Below, one piece after another: positions 7,430 to 15,322 of a DNA stretch of 25,890 nucleotides (positions within the stretch are counted from its first letter, which is position 1; each line of letters begins with the position of its first letter). The translations under genes and the position numbers were made by a program. A model generated the notes under the pieces. The model was not told the origin of the DNA and ran no database searches. It worked only from the letters and a program-made list of their open reading frames with translations. Source of the stretch: UBA7332 sp051648105 (GTDB lineage Bacteria; Bacteroidota; Bacteroidia; Bacteroidales; UBA7332); the NCBI GenBank assembly GCA_051648105.1, contig JBOFEN010000033.1, positions 1 through 25,890 on the forward strand, read 5' to 3'.

Positions 7430-8626
7430 ATGAAAATTTTAGTTTTAAACTGCGGGAGTTCGTCTGTAAAGTACAAACTCATCAACATGACTTCTAAAGA
7501 AGTTCTAGCTCAAGGTGGTATCGAAAAAATTGGTTTGAAAGGTTCATTCCTTAAACTAACTCTTCCTAACGGAGATAAAGCTGTCCTTGAAGGTGAGATC
7601 ATGGAGCACAATGCAGCTATCGAGTACATCCTTGGCGTATTGCTAAGCGAAAAGTATGGTTGTATTAAGTCTCTTGAAGAGATTGATGCTGTAGGTCACC
7701 GTGTTGTTCATGGTGGTGATAAGTTTAACTCAAGCGTATTGATTACCGACGAAGTTATCGCTAAAATGGTAGAGTGTATCGACATCGCTCCTCTGCACAA
7801 CCCACCAAACTTGAAGGGTATCTATGCAGTTAAAGAGTTGATGCCTAACGTGCCACAAGTTGGTGTGTTCGACACTGCATTCCACCAAACTATGCCTAAA
7901 AAGGCGTTCATGTATGGTATTCCTTACGAATTGTATGAGAAATATGGTATCCGTCGCTATGGTTTCCACGGAACTAGCCACCGCTACGTGTCACAACGCG
8001 CTTGCGAATACCTAGGTCTTGATCCGAAAAACAGCAAACTAATCACTTGCCACGTTGGTAACGGTGGTTCTATCGCTGCTATCAAAAACGGCGAATCAGT
8101 AGATACAACAATGGGATTCACTCCAGTTGAAGGTCTTTTGATGGGAACACGTGCTGGAGACATCGATGCAGGTATCATCACTTTCTTGATGGAGAAAGAG
8201 GGAATTGGTGCAGCTGAAATCTCGAGCCTTTTGAACAAGCAAGCTGGTGTTATGGGGCTTTCAGGAGTATCTTCTGACATGCGTGATATCTTTGATGCTA
8301 TCGCACAAGGTAACGAGCGTGCAGCTATGACTCTTGAGCTTTATGACTACCGTATTATCAAGTACATCGGAGCTTACGCAGCTGCTTTGAACGGTGTTGA
8401 TGCTATCATCTTCACTGGTGGTGTTGGTGAGAACCAGTGGGAGAGCCGCGCAGAGATCTGTAAGGCATTGGAGTACCTAGGTGTTGAGTTTGATGAGCAG
8501 AAAAACCATAAACTACGTGGTCAAGAAGCTATCATCACTAAACCAACTTCTCGCGTGAAGGTAGCTGTTGTTCCAACAGATGAAGAGATGATGATTGCAG
8601 AGGATACAAAAATGATTCTTGCGTAA
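7430..8626 (+). CDS. ackA: Acetate kinase
   Basis: The 398-residue ASKHA-fold kinase converts acetyl phosphate and ADP to acetate and ATP. All family signatures are visible: LNCGSSSVKY at the N-terminus (Asn7, Ser10, Ser12, Lys14 region), HRVVHGG (about 88-94), DTAFHQTMP (about 148-156), the phosphate loop HVGNGGS (about 207-213), MGFTPVEGLLMGTRAGDID (about 229-247) and FTGGVGENQ near 330. Length is standard. It is the last gene of the pta-dehydrogenase-ackA run; a strong terminator lies 21 bases after the stop. The 62-base gap upstream could hold a secondary promoter, but none is clear. Confidence 0.98.
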   Translation: MKILVLNCGSSSVKYKLINMTSKEVLAQGGIEKIGLKGSFLKLTLPNGDKAVLEGEIMEHNAAIEYILGVLLSEKYGCIKSLEEIDAVGHRVVHGGDKFNSSVLITDEVIAKMVECIDIAPLHNPPNLKGIYAVKELMPNVPQVGVFDTAFHQTMPKKAFMYGIPYELYEKYGIRRYGFHGTSHRYVSQRACEYLGLDPKNSKLITCHVGNGGSIAAIKNGESVDTTMGFTPVEGLLMGTRAGDIDAGIITFLMEKEGIGAAEISSLLNKQAGVMGLSGVSSDMRDIFDAIAQGNERAAMTLELYDYRIIKYIGAYAAALNGVDAIIFTGGVGENQWESRAEICKALEYLGVEFDEQKNHKLRGQEAIITKPTSRVKVAVVPTDEEMMIAEDTKMILA

Positions 8627-8646
8627 TCGCTATCGAATAGATATTC

Positions 8647-8690
8647 CAAGGGGTATTGTGAGCTTTGGCTCTCAATACCCCTTGTTTTTT
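8647..8690 (+). terminator. Intrinsic terminator after ackA
   Basis: Bases 8647-8658 pair with 8673-8684 (12 bp); beyond one T-T mismatch the stem continues to a TTTG loop. TGTTTTTT follows the right arm. This is a strong plus-strand terminator for the pta operon. Confidence 0.93.
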
Positions 8691-8697
8691 ACAAACT

Positions 8698-8740
8698 AAA
8701 GCCTCCTTATCCACTGCCATTGAGTGGATAAGGAGGCTTT
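8698..8740. terminator. Second hairpin after ackA, probable bidirectional terminator
   Basis: An 18-bp perfect stem pairs 8698-8715 with 8723-8740 around a 7-base loop. The left arm begins AAA and the right arm ends TTT, but the flanking U-runs are short in both directions. It sits 7 bases beyond the first terminator. Confidence 0.65.
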
Positions 8741-9107
8741 GTAGTTCCCTAAAAAGTAGAGCCAAACAGTAACGCTAAATAGCTACGCTATCTATCTGTT
8801 AGTAAGTATCTTATGAGCTGTTAGTTGAGTACTCTCAAAATACGTACGTATTTCGGTGCAAATACGTACGTACTTTAAGAAGAATACGTACGTATTTTTG
8901 GTGAAATACGTACGTGTTTCTGGAGTTATGCACTTTAAATGCTATAGTCCGCCTTTTTTATGCTAATAGATAGTACAATAGGTCACCTCAGTTTTGTTAA
9001 ATCACCCCAAGCCATTATATTAAAAAACAGAGCTCTCTGAATAGCCATCTAAACCACGATTAGTTAGCTGTTTTTGTACTAAATAGGTTTTATAGGAGAG
9101 TAGGTGC
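8741..9107. other. Gene-free stretch between ackA and the TonB receptor gene
   Basis: Apart from the palindrome array at 8838-8916, this 367-base AT-rich stretch shows no open frame with coding character, no tRNA-like fold and no further strong hairpin. It lies between the 3' ends of two converging genes, so promoters for flanking genes are not expected; a small RNA cannot be excluded by eye. Confidence 0.5.
8838..8922. repeat. Four palindromes (TACGTACGTA) at exact 22-bp spacing
   Basis: TACGTACGTA begins at 8841, 8863 and 8885, and TACGTACGTG at 8907: four copies with a period of exactly 22 bases. Each is flanked by A-rich sequence on the left and mostly T-rich sequence on the right, so copy 1 extends to a 16-bp palindrome (8838-8853). 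The 12-base spacers differ between copies, so the palindromic core is what has been kept. Two helical turns separate the centres, placing all sites on one face of the DNA. Likely a multi-site protein-binding array or iteron-like element; function unknown. Confidence 0.9.
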
Positions 9108-9150
9108 AAAAAAAATAGTGACCCTAAGCATAGAGCTTAAGATCACTATT
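9108..9150 (-). terminator. Intrinsic terminator of the TonB-dependent receptor gene
   Basis: On the minus strand an imperfect stem (outer 8 bp 9114-9121 with 9143-9150, inner TAAGC 9125-9129 with GCTTA 9135-9139) is followed by an eight-base T-run (9115-9108). It lies about 40 bases after the receptor stop. Confidence 0.85.
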
Positions 9151-9190
9151 AATCTACTTTGATGCCTACATAATAGGAGTAAATAATATG

Positions 9191-11494
9191 TTAGAACCTA
9201 ACCACGAGGTCAGCACCAAAAGTGACAGGTTTACCAAGCTGAGCAAATGGGCTGCCCATACTCTCGAAATAGAAAGCCTGATATTGAGTATTCGTTATAT
9301 TCTTGCTCCACAGATCCACTCTCATCCTTTTGTGGTGAAGAGATAGCTTAGCGTCAAGAGTCATATAGAATGGTTGTTTGCGTGTGTTAGACTCCGTCCA
9401 ATAGATTTCGCCAGCACCATTTAGGTGAGTCGAACATGAAATACGATCTATAACCTTATTCTTCAGAGCCTTTGAGTAGTTTAGACCTATGGATAGAGTG
9501 TGGCTAGGTACCATAGGTACTTTTTTGCCCTTGTAGTCCACCTCTTGAATCTCACCATCTATCTTCACCGAGTCCTTATATTGCGTGAATCTAGCGTTAG
9601 TATATCCATAAGAGGCATTTATCCAGAGGTTGTTAAATATCTCAGCACGCGTTGAAAGTTCCACCCCAGCGCTGTGAGATCTTCCTGCATTCTTAGCCAT
9701 ACGACCAAATCCGGCAGGTGCAAATTGAGTGATCTGCTGGTTGCGGCTTTCAATAGAGAAGATCGCTGCCTCTGCAAACCATCTATCCTTGATCAGCTCG
9801 CCTTTATAACCAATCTCATAACTCCAGTTGTACTCTGGGTCATACTTTGTATAGTCGCGTATGTTCACTATCTCTGTGTCAACAGCAGGCTTTCCGTACA
9901 TCTTATTCATAATGTCCTCCGTCAAGAAGCTCTGAATGAGATCAGAGAAACCTTGGAAGTTAAATCCCCCAGACTTATATCCGCGAGCCACGTTTGCATA
10001 GATCATATTATATCTATTGAAGTCATACTTGATAGCAAACTTAGGTAGTAGCTGCCAGTAGTCAACGCTCTCATCGCCCTTGAATATTACCTCACCTTTG
10101 ATGTTGCGTGCGGGTAGGTTCGGCATGTTCTGTTTCCAGTTTACATTTAGATCAGCACCAGTGTTGTATTTCATCTTTATAGACTCATACTCACCTCTGA
10201 GTCCGAGAGTAGCCGAAAGTCCATTTACACCAAATATGTTATGGAAATCCATTTGATGGAATAGAGCAGCTGAGATAGTAGGCATAGAGAAATCGCCATC
10301 CACCCTCATCGATTCGTCCATAACAGTCGCCTTACCTACGAACGAAGGTATGTAGTCGAGTCCACTTTGGAAAAGGTCTTGAATGCCATCCTCCTTGAAT
10401 ACCACAGGAGAGTTGTTCTTATTCGATTGGTAGAATCCCGAGAAACCAGTAACAAACTGATAGTTTCTTTGATTTTCAGAGCGTATCACTATCTCTTGCG
10501 ATATGCTGTTTTGCTTCTGTATCTGATCCAAAGTAAATATTGAGCGAGGAGTATAGTCCTGATCCATCTTCATGTGGTCGCTCAATGCTTGGAAACTACT
10601 CGTGGAGGTCAATCTATATCTCCCAAAGTCATAAACAAGTGAGTAGTTTATATTTGATAGGCGACGCATATATCCAGCTTCGTCATTGTAGTTCACTGAT
10701 GATACCTTGCCCGTTGAGTCGTTGTATGCACCATAAGCATAACCCCCTTGATCCACAAAGTCAAACTGCCCACCAAGCTCCATCTTTAGATTAGCAGATG
10801 GCCTAAAGATCAATCTAGCACGACCTCCTGTTGAAAGCGATGGGTCAACTCTTTTGCCAGTGAAGCTATTCTTGAAGTATCCATCATTGCGGTCAACATA
10901 TCCGCTGATAGAGAATGCTAGATCATCCCTGAATTGGTGGTGGCGAGCAAGTGTTGCACGCAACTCCCCGTAGCTTCCGCCGCCTATTGACACTCTTGTC
11001 ATCTCTGATTTGAGTGGCGATCGAGTGTGAACGTGAACAACTCCCCCAAGGGTGTTACGTCCGTAGAGGGTTCCTTGTGGTCCGCGCAAAACATCAATTC
11101 GCTCAACATCGTAGAAGTCGAAGTCAAAACTGCTTTTGTCTAGATAAGGAACGTTGTCTACATATAGAGCAACAGCAGGAGTATTCAATCTAGATCCTAC
11201 ACCGCGAATGTAAAGTGCAGAGGTTAGTTTTGAGCCATAATCAGGAATAAAGAAGTTTGGGATGAGAGTACTCACATCTTTCATAGATGCAACGTTGTAG
11301 CTCTCAATAGTAGCAGAGTTCAGCTGTGAGACGGAGCTAGGTGTTTTGAGTAGAGACTGAGTCTCTTTGGGCATTGATGTTATCTGAACCTCACTGAGTT
11401 CCACCGTCTTTATCTTATCTTTTTTCTCTCCCTCAGTAGCAAATAGAGGTGTTGAGAGTAGCGTTGTAGCACAAATCGCTATTAAATGCTTCAT
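9191..11494 (-). CDS. TonB-dependent outer-membrane receptor (siderophore/cofactor type, not SusC)
   Basis: The protein has 767 residues. A signal peptide (1-19, cleavage after PLFA) is followed by VELSEVQITSMP (31-42), then a plug domain (about 48-158) with YIRGVGSR and the conserved LRGPQGTLYGRNTLGG (136-151). The rest is a beta-barrel rich in aromatic/charged strands ending in a terminal Phe (LVVRF), as outer-membrane insertion requires. There is no N-terminal carboxypeptidase-regulatory-like domain and no SusD partner, so a glycan SusC role is unlikely. Size and plug resemble FyuA/pesticin-receptor-like transporters of iron complexes or cobalamin-like ligands; the ligand is not determined. 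It is divergent from an AraC-type regulator. Confidence 0.93.
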   Translation of the reverse strand: MKHLIAICATTLLSTPLFATEGEKKDKIKTVELSEVQITSMPKETQSLLKTPSSVSQLNSATIESYNVASMKDVSTLIPNFFIPDYGSKLTSALYIRGVGSRLNTPAVALYVDNVPYLDKSSFDFDFYDVERIDVLRGPQGTLYGRNTLGGVVHVHTRSPLKSEMTRVSIGGGSYGELRATLARHHQFRDDLAFSISGYVDRNDGYFKNSFTGKRVDPSLSTGGRARLIFRPSANLKMELGGQFDFVDQGGYAYGAYNDSTGKVSSVNYNDEAGYMRRLSNINYSLVYDFGRYRLTSTSSFQALSDHMKMDQDYTPRSIFTLDQIQKQNSISQEIVIRSENQRNYQFVTGFSGFYQSNKNNSPVVFKEDGIQDLFQSGLDYIPSFVGKATVMDESMRVDGDFSMPTISAALFHQMDFHNIFGVNGLSATLGLRGEYESIKMKYNTGADLNVNWKQNMPNLPARNIKGEVIFKGDESVDYWQLLPKFAIKYDFNRYNMIYANVARGYKSGGFNFQGFSDLIQSFLTEDIMNKMYGKPAVDTEIVNIRDYTKYDPEYNWSYEIGYKGELIKDRWFAEAAIFSIESRNQQITQFAPAGFGRMAKNAGRSHSAGVELSTRAEIFNNLWINASYGYTNARFTQYKDSVKIDGEIQEVDYKGKKVPMVPSHTLSIGLNYSKALKNKVIDRISCSTHLNGAGEIYWTESNTRKQPFYMTLDAKLSLHHKRMRVDLWSKNITNTQYQAFYFESMGSPFAQLGKPVTFGADLVVRF

Positions 11495-11525
11495 AGTTTT
11501 CTGTTGGTCGATATTAATTTCAGTG

Positions 11526-11533
11526 CAAAATTA
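11526..11533 (-). promoter_or_regulatory. Candidate -7 element of the TonB receptor gene
   Basis: Read on the minus strand, 11533-11526 is TAATTTTG, matching TAnnTTTG, 32 bases before the receptor ATG. No clear -33 element is seen, which would fit a promoter that needs an activator such as the divergent AraC protein. Confidence 0.4.
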
Positions 11534-11594
11534 AGCTATTTATGCCGCTTACTTTGTTATATATGTAACTATTAGTAGTATTATTCAATCATCG

Positions 11595-11628
11595 TTGGGT
11601 GAAAGATGTCATATAAATAGTAGATTTG
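11595..11628 (+). promoter_or_regulatory. Candidate promoter of the AraC-type regulator
   Basis: TAGATTTG at 11621-11628 matches TAnnTTTG. TTG at 11595-11597 is 23 bases upstream, slightly wide for -33. The predicted leader is about 50 bases. Confidence 0.4.
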
Positions 11629-11683
11629 TAAACGTATTGAGATAGATAAACGTTATAATTACCACTACCAATAGGCTTATCAT

Positions 11684-12517
11684 ATGAAACACAAAAGCAT
11701 CAGTAGTAGTTCAAATAGTAGCTTTGAGGTTGCCACAATAGAGGAGTATTTAGGTAAAACAGCAAAGAGTAGGGCCAAACATTCGAGGCATGACTACGAG
11801 ATACTATTCATTGAACACGGCTACATTGTACTGGAGAGTAATCGAGAGGGTTTGAGGATTAATGGCCGAGAGATACTTGTCTCCTTGCCTAATACTATTC
11901 AGCAGGTACTAGAGAGTGATGCCTCCATAAGTGGATATTATGTTAGCTTTAGCAAGGGGGCAATAGTAGAGCAGTTTGACCCCAAGATATATGAGATAGT
12001 GGTAACGGCAGCTAGCTTTATGCAGCGTTATCCTTTGAGACTTTCGCCAAAAATAGCTGATCATATAGCCTCTCTATTTAGGAGGATAACCTCTGTGAAT
12101 ATCTCTAGGTCACTGCTTCATATTTATATTCAGGCACTACTCTTTGAGATTAGTAATGAGTTGCAGGAGTGTATGCTCGATCTCTATCCTATGCGTTACT
12201 TCACCTTGATGCATCAGTTTACAGAGTTAATAGAGTCGGAGGTTACTAATAATAGGTCGTTAGAGTGGTTTGCTTGTGAGCTATCTATCTCACCGAATCA
12301 TCTAAATAAAGTAATAAAGGCGACTACAGGAAAGAGTGCATCAACACTTCTGATGGAGTATCGTATATCTTATTCAAGGAAGCTATTAAGTGATAGTACG
12401 TTGACGATAGCAGAGATAGCTCATCAACTAGGCTTTTATGATGCATCTTACTTTGCCAAGCGATTTAAGGAAAACAGTGGTATATCTCCAAAGGAGTATA
12501 GACGACTTTTGGAGTAG
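11684..12517 (+). CDS. AraC/XylS-family transcriptional regulator
   Basis: The protein has 277 residues. The N-terminal part (about 1-170) looks like a cupin-type sensory domain but has no recognisable ligand motif. The C-terminal AraC DNA-binding domain (about 175-277) has two helix-turn-helix units: LEWFACELSISPNHLNKVIK (193-212) and TIAEIAHQLGFYDASYFAKR (241-260), ending with the GISPKEYR signature. It starts 189 bases from the divergent TonB receptor, the usual arrangement of a local activator and its transporter target. Whether it also controls the plus-strand outer-membrane genes 85 bases downstream is inference; those have their own promoter candidate. Confidence 0.93.
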   Translation: MKHKSISSSSNSSFEVATIEEYLGKTAKSRAKHSRHDYEILFIEHGYIVLESNREGLRINGREILVSLPNTIQQVLESDASISGYYVSFSKGAIVEQFDPKIYEIVVTAASFMQRYPLRLSPKIADHIASLFRRITSVNISRSLLHIYIQALLFEISNELQECMLDLYPMRYFTLMHQFTELIESEVTNNRSLEWFACELSISPNHLNKVIKATTGKSASTLLMEYRISYSRKLLSDSTLTIAEIAHQLGFYDASYFAKRFKENSGISPKEYRRLLE

Positions 12518-12543
12518 AGCATTGTATAGTAGATAGCTATTCC

Positions 12544-12573
12544 TTTGATCTTTTGAACAGTTTTATATATTTG
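12544..12573 (+). promoter_or_regulatory. Candidate promoter of the surface-repeat protein gene
   Basis: TTTG at 12544-12547 is followed 18 bases later by TATATTTG (12566-12573), close to the Bacteroidota sigma consensus TTTG-N19/21-TAnnTTTG. It is one of the two best promoter matches in the window, about 30 bases before the preferred start at 12603. Confidence 0.55.
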
Positions 12574-12602
12574 TCCAACATTTGACTCAAGCAGATCAAT
12601 CT

Positions 12603-13751
12603 ATGAAAATATTAATCAGCCTTATTATCATATTATTACCATTTAAAATCTATGCACAGGATGTGGGACGGGCATGTAACCCTATTAATATCTCACTCTT
12701 TGGCTCTGGGGGTAGATTTTCATCTCAAGACTCAAGCGGATATAGTTGCTTTGTGCTTGGGTTGCCAATCTCAGTGAATCATAATATTAAAGGTTTGGGC
12801 ATACACCTCTTAGGCTCTAGAAGTGAGGGCAAGGTGATTGGCGCTAACTTAGCGGGGATTTATAGTATCAACCGCAATGGGTTGAAGGGTTTTTCGTTTA
12901 GTGGGTTTACATCCTTTTCACAGAATCATACAGCAGGTCTCACCTTTGCAGGAGCGACTAACATTCTTTACGGATCTATTGAGGGTGTTCAGCTTTCAGG
13001 TGTCACAAACTTTACTATTGGTTATACTAAGGGTCTTCAGTTGGCACTCTTTGCAAACTTCAATGCCCAAGATATGGTTGGGGCACAGATCTGTTCGTTC
13101 ACCAACGTGTCGGGTAATAGAACAAGGGGTTTGCAGCTGTCGGGTTTTCTAAATACCTCGATGGGTGAGCTTATAGGTGCTCAAGTTGGAATTGTTAACT
13201 ATGCAAAGAGTGTGAATGGAGCGCAGATTGGCCTTATAAATGTAGCAGGGCGTGAGGTGATGGGGCTGCAATTGGGTCTGATAAATTATGCCTACGATAG
13301 GGCTAGGGTACAGCTTGGATTGGTAAACCTCAAGCCATCTACGGATATCAAAGCTGTTGTTTGGGGTGGGTCTATGACTGCTTATAACTTTGGTATTAGA
13401 TTTCAGAATAGGCATAGCTATAGTATACTCGCAGTGGGATATCCTTATGACCACACAGGAAAGTCATACTCTGGTGCCTTCACCTATAGAAAGGGTTATA
13501 AATATATATGGCGCAGATTTGGGGTTAGTGCTGATTTGGGTTACTCACACATAAATGTAGTATCGGACAAGGAGCCCGTTAAGATACCTCCTCGTCTATG
13601 GTCTGTTCAGGCAAGGGGTAATGTCTCCTTTCGTTTTTGCAGCTTCTTTGAGTTATTCGCTACGGCGGGTTATCATCTAGATGCACCTTACAATAGTCTT
13701 AAACCACATCAACATAAGCCACTATATGAGATCGGATTCAACCTTTTCTAG
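12603..13751 (+). CDS. Surface repeat protein of the LA_2272 type, secreted/outer membrane
   Basis: The frame is open from 12582, but the start at 12603 (MKILISLIIILLPFKIYAQ) gives a clean signal peptide with cleavage near YAQ-D, leaving 382 residues. The centre (about residues 63-243; 12789-13331) is built of 16-residue repeats of the form xGxQLSGxxN, e.g. EGVQLSGVTNFTIGYT and RGLQLSGFLNTSMGEL. Eight exact 16-mers are followed by 14- and 15-residue units. This matches the LA_2272 surface-repeat family as I recall it. The C-terminal 130 residues have alternating aromatic strands and end in NLF, like an outer-membrane barrel. Function unknown; the DUF3943 gene follows 28 bases after its stop. 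Confidence 0.8.
   Translation: MKILISLIIILLPFKIYAQDVGRACNPINISLFGSGGRFSSQDSSGYSCFVLGLPISVNHNIKGLGIHLLGSRSEGKVIGANLAGIYSINRNGLKGFSFSGFTSFSQNHTAGLTFAGATNILYGSIEGVQLSGVTNFTIGYTKGLQLALFANFNAQDMVGAQICSFTNVSGNRTRGLQLSGFLNTSMGELIGAQVGIVNYAKSVNGAQIGLINVAGREVMGLQLGLINYAYDRARVQLGLVNLKPSTDIKAVVWGGSMTAYNFGIRFQNRHSYSILAVGYPYDHTGKSYSGAFTYRKGYKYIWRRFGVSADLGYSHINVVSDKEPVKIPPRLWSVQARGNVSFRFCSFFELFATAGYHLDAPYNSLKPHQHKPLYEIGFNLF
12789..13331 (+). repeat. Coding tandem 16-residue repeats in the surface protein
   Basis: Eight successive 48-base units are followed by units of 42, 45 and 45 bases and a partial copy. They are conserved at protein level (Gly at position 2, Gln-Leu/Ile at 4-5, Asn near 10) but diverged at DNA level, so this is an old structural repeat, not a slippage-prone array. 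Confidence 0.85.
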
Positions 13752-13779
13752 TATATCTAGCTATTTATCTTGCCGCTTG

Positions 13780-15255
13780 ATGGTGGCAAGAGTGACGATG
13801 GTCGCATTATTGATGACCATCACTTTTAGCTTGAATGGGCAGGTGATTAAGCCATTGGTGCCTCATAAGAGAGCTCCACTAGTTGATACTCTAGCCTTCA
13901 AGTCCAATGCATGGACAGGGGCTTGGATGAGTGGAGGTATCAACCTTGCTGTTTGGAGTTTTGATAGATACATAATGAAGGAGGACTGGGCTAAGATCAC
14001 TCCATCTTCAGTGGTTAAAAATATGGTGAGGGGTTTTCGATGGGATAGTGATGGTTTGGAGACTAATATGTTTGCGCATCCCTATCATGGTAGTCTCTAC
14101 TACAATGCGGCGCGATCTAATGGTATGAGCTATTGGCAATCAATACCATATACAGTATTGGGGAGTGCTACGTGGGAGTTGATTGCAGAGACTGAACCTG
14201 CGTCTATAAACGATTTTTGGGCCACTTCTATGGGTGGTCTTGCCTTGGGTGAGATCACTCACCGGCTCTCATATCGCATCATTGATAGGTCAACAACTGG
14301 TTGGGAGAGGGCTGGTCGTGAGGTGGCTGCTGCTGTTATTAACCCTGTTGGTATGTTATCTAGATTGGTTAATGGTGAGCTGGGTGGGGTGGCAAAGAGG
14401 GGATATCATCGCCCTTATAGGGATGATGAGGTAAACCTAAAGGTAGGGCTTGGTGCTAACTTCATCTCAGAGTCGTATCAGCTCTATAAAGGAGGAGGAG
14501 GTATGGTGTTGGATCTGGGAGTCCGGTATAATGATCCCTTCGAGTTGGACTATCCTGTGCCATACGAGCATTTCAAATTTGATCTCTCCATAAACCCAGT
14601 TGGTTCGCAGCCATTGATAGGGCGGATGAATATCTTAGCTCTCTTGGCAGGTAGGAGCTACACACCCTTTGAAGGGCATAAGATGGTTATTGGGGCTTTT
14701 CAGCATCTTAGCTATCACGACTCAAAGTCGGGGATAAAGGGCTCTGATGTTATACCTTTCAAATTAGCCTCGGCGGCTTCATTTGGTACGGGTATGCTAT
14801 ATAATCTTCAGAATAGTAACAAGAGTATTGACTTGCGATTTGGTATTAACCTCAATGGTATCATCCTTGGGGGTAGTGCCTCAGACTATGGTGTCATTGG
14901 GGATAGGGATTATAACTTTGGTAGTGGATTCAGTACGCTAATCAATACCGAGCTAACCTTTATCAACAAGGCAAGCTTCTACTTATCTATGGAGAATTAC
15001 ATGCTCTATACCTGGAAGGGTTACAATCCAAATGGTAGCTATGATAGGTTGGCCCCTGAGCTATATAATGTTCAGGGAGATAAGAGTAACACTATCTTTA
15101 CGATAATCAATCCGCGGCTTGAGATCATGATAAACAGAACCTTCTCGTTTCAGATCAATAGCTACATACACCTTAGGCACACAAACTATCGACACTTGCC
15201 TGATGTTTTCTTTAATACATACGAGACAAAGGCTGGTTTGATCTGTCGTTTGTGA
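13780..15255 (+). CDS. DUF3943 family outer-membrane protein
   Basis: The frame is open from 13681, overlapping the previous gene by 71 bases. The start at 13780 (MVARVTMVALLMTITFSLNGQ) gives a signal peptide and a 28-base gap, leaving 491 residues. The DUF3943 (PF13084) core is clear: NMFAHPYHGSLYYNAARSNG, SYWQSIPYTVLGSATWELIAE and ASINDFWATSMGGLALGE. The C-terminal two thirds carry alternating polar/aromatic strands, suggesting a beta-barrel. An alternative start at 13726 would overlap the upstream gene by 26 bases and lacks a clean signal. Family function is unknown; it is probably cotranscribed with the repeat protein. Confidence 0.85.
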   Translation: MVARVTMVALLMTITFSLNGQVIKPLVPHKRAPLVDTLAFKSNAWTGAWMSGGINLAVWSFDRYIMKEDWAKITPSSVVKNMVRGFRWDSDGLETNMFAHPYHGSLYYNAARSNGMSYWQSIPYTVLGSATWELIAETEPASINDFWATSMGGLALGEITHRLSYRIIDRSTTGWERAGREVAAAVINPVGMLSRLVNGELGGVAKRGYHRPYRDDEVNLKVGLGANFISESYQLYKGGGGMVLDLGVRYNDPFELDYPVPYEHFKFDLSINPVGSQPLIGRMNILALLAGRSYTPFEGHKMVIGAFQHLSYHDSKSGIKGSDVIPFKLASAASFGTGMLYNLQNSNKSIDLRFGINLNGIILGGSASDYGVIGDRDYNFGSGFSTLINTELTFINKASFYLSMENYMLYTWKGYNPNGSYDRLAPELYNVQGDKSNTIFTIINPRLEIMINRTFSFQINSYIHLRHTNYRHLPDVFFNTYETKAGLICRL

Positions 15256-15266
15256 ATAAAAAAAAG

Positions 15267-15274
15267 TACTTTTG
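15267..15274 (+). promoter_or_regulatory. Candidate -7 element of the DUF695-DUF3467-argF'-pectate lyase run
   Basis: TACTTTTG matches TAnnTTTG, 48 bases before the DUF695 ATG and just after the DUF3943 stop. No well-spaced -33 is seen. Confidence 0.4.
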
Positions 15275-15322
15275 CCCACAATGAGATAGATTATTGGTAT
15301 TAAATCACACACATTTATATAT

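Noticed and set aside
8838..8922. The spaced repeats as a CRISPR array
   Set aside because: Repeats are only 10-16 bases and palindromic, spacers are about 12 bases, and no cas gene is present; far outside CRISPR dimensions.
13681..13779. Longer N-terminus for the DUF3943 protein
   Set aside because: It would overlap the upstream gene by 71 bases and bury the signal peptide behind 33 residues; the start at 13780 explains both.
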